Part shown: positions 5,685 through 6,140 of the stretch, piece after piece
How positions within the stretch are numbered: the stretch's first letter is position 1
How the letters are laid out: each line of letters starts with the position of its first letter
Assembly (NCBI GenBank): GCA_019312705.1
Contig: JAFDCW010000297.1
Coordinates: forward strand, 1-6,140
From: Deltaproteobacteria bacterium
Lineage (GTDB): Bacteria; Myxococcota; Polyangia; Polyangiales; B10-G4
DNA: 6,140 nucleotides
Reading direction: 5' to 3'
The notes under the pieces: model-generated
Told to the model about the DNA's origin: nothing
Databases searched by the model: none
What the model saw: the letters and a program-made list of their open reading frames with translations, nothing else
Position numbers and translations under genes: made by a program

Positions 5685-6140
5685 ATGACTACCCAACGCA
5701 TAATCACCGCCTTTGCTCTCACCCTCATGCTCATGTCCCTCGGCGCTTGCACCAACGAGACGACGCCCGAGGGATACGAGGGCTACATCATGCATCGCCC
5801 GCTCTACGTGGGGCGCAGCCACTACGTCGGTAGCCAGATCGGCCCGACCTCGACGGGTGTGGTTTGGCGCCAGTACGCGATCAACGTCGACGTGCGCCCC
5901 AAGAACTACACCGAGGAGTTTCACATCCTCAGCCGGGACAACCTCAACGTCGGCTTCGCCGCCCACGTGCGCATTTCGATCCGCTCCGGCACGGTCAAGG
6001 ACCTCGTGGAGAGCTTCGGCATCGGCGCGATGACCGCCGAGGAGGGCGCCATGCCCGAATGGTACATCCGCAATGTTCGCCAGCCCTACCGGACCGCGGT
6101 CCGCGATACGGTGCACGAGGTCGATGCGTACGAGATCCAG
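5685..6140 (+). CDS. SPFH/band 7 lipoprotein, 3' end beyond window (152 aa visible)
   Basis: This open frame runs off the window end. Residues 1-21 are a signal peptide with a hydrophobic core rich in Leu/Met/Ala and lipobox LGAC, giving lipidated Cys22. After only about eight residues the SPFH-like region begins (EGYEGYIMHRPL, 29-40). By hand alignment about half the residues are identical to the SPFH protein just upstream, including GPTSTG (53-58), WRQY (61-64), DNL (85-87) and PYRTAVR (134-140), so the two are tandem paralogues. A roughly 6-residue-longer loop (about 112-125, containing TAEEG) lies where the upstream protein has only a short SGND turn. The coiled coil expected after the domain lies outside the window. 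The anchor differs from the transmembrane helix usual for SPFH proteins. Thr follows the lipidated Cys, which suggests outer-membrane sorting by the enterobacterial +2 rule, although that rule may not hold in this organism. GTG 5682 is an alternative start that adds one residue. Confidence 0.88.
   Translation, partial: MTTQRIITAFALTLMLMSLGACTNETTPEGYEGYIMHRPLYVGRSHYVGSQIGPTSTGVVWRQYAINVDVRPKNYTEEFHILSRDNLNVGFAAHVRISIRSGTVKDLVESFGIGAMTAEEGAMPEWYIRNVRQPYRTAVRDTVHEVDAYEIQ

Noticed and set aside
5625..6116. - strand open frame of 163 aa opposite the second SPFH gene
   Set aside because: It is an antisense shadow of a frame that aligns well to its SPFH paralogue.
1..6140. tRNA, rRNA, CRISPR array, insertion sequence or transposase
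   Set aside because: I looked for these and saw no cloverleaf, regularly spaced short repeats, terminal inverted repeats or transposase-like protein.

Overview
The window is very GC-rich, with strongly G/C-biased third codon positions, and codes mostly on the + strand. Three of its six proteins carry clear lipoprotein signal peptides. One of these has a low-complexity Asp/Thr/Gly/Pro linker after the lipidated cysteine and then a von Willebrand A (vWA) domain, a design very common in Myxococcota (Sandaracinaceae/Polyangiales type). That is my best guess at the source. It is an inference from composition and protein style, because there is no rRNA or other phylogenetic marker here.

Layout. 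Positions 1-347 hold no convincing gene. They contain two diverged copies of a ~42-nt element, several good hairpins and a purine-rich Shine-Dalgarno-like site. Positions 348-2207 encode a ~619-residue lipoprotein of unknown function with six mature cysteines besides the lipidated one. Its 3' end overlaps by 7 nt the end of a convergent - strand ORF (2635-2201). That ORF looks like the C-terminal GHxxPTGD beta domain found in multiheme cytochrome c-type proteins, but it has no heme motif and no cysteine. Its start codon shares a CATG with the start of a divergent + strand ORF (2634-3260), which encodes a 208-residue protein with an FG-GAP-like calcium loop and no signal peptide. No promoter space exists between the two, so this junction looks like an old deletion or rearrangement joining two 5'-truncated genes.

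Positions 3325-4644 encode the vWA lipoprotein. Positions 4736-5680 encode an SPFH/band 7 protein with an N-terminal membrane anchor. Four nucleotides after its stop codon, and probably translationally coupled to it, begins a second SPFH protein (5685 to beyond the window end). It is about half identical to the first over the shared N-terminal part, but carries a lipoprotein signal peptide instead of a transmembrane anchor.

The clearest functional unit is this SPFH pair. Two tandem paralogues with different anchors, a transmembrane helix and a lipid-modified cysteine, suggest a hetero-oligomeric envelope assembly loosely comparable to HflK/HflC but possibly linked to a different membrane. The vWA lipoprotein just upstream could be functionally linked or merely a neighbour; the 91-nt gap does not settle this.
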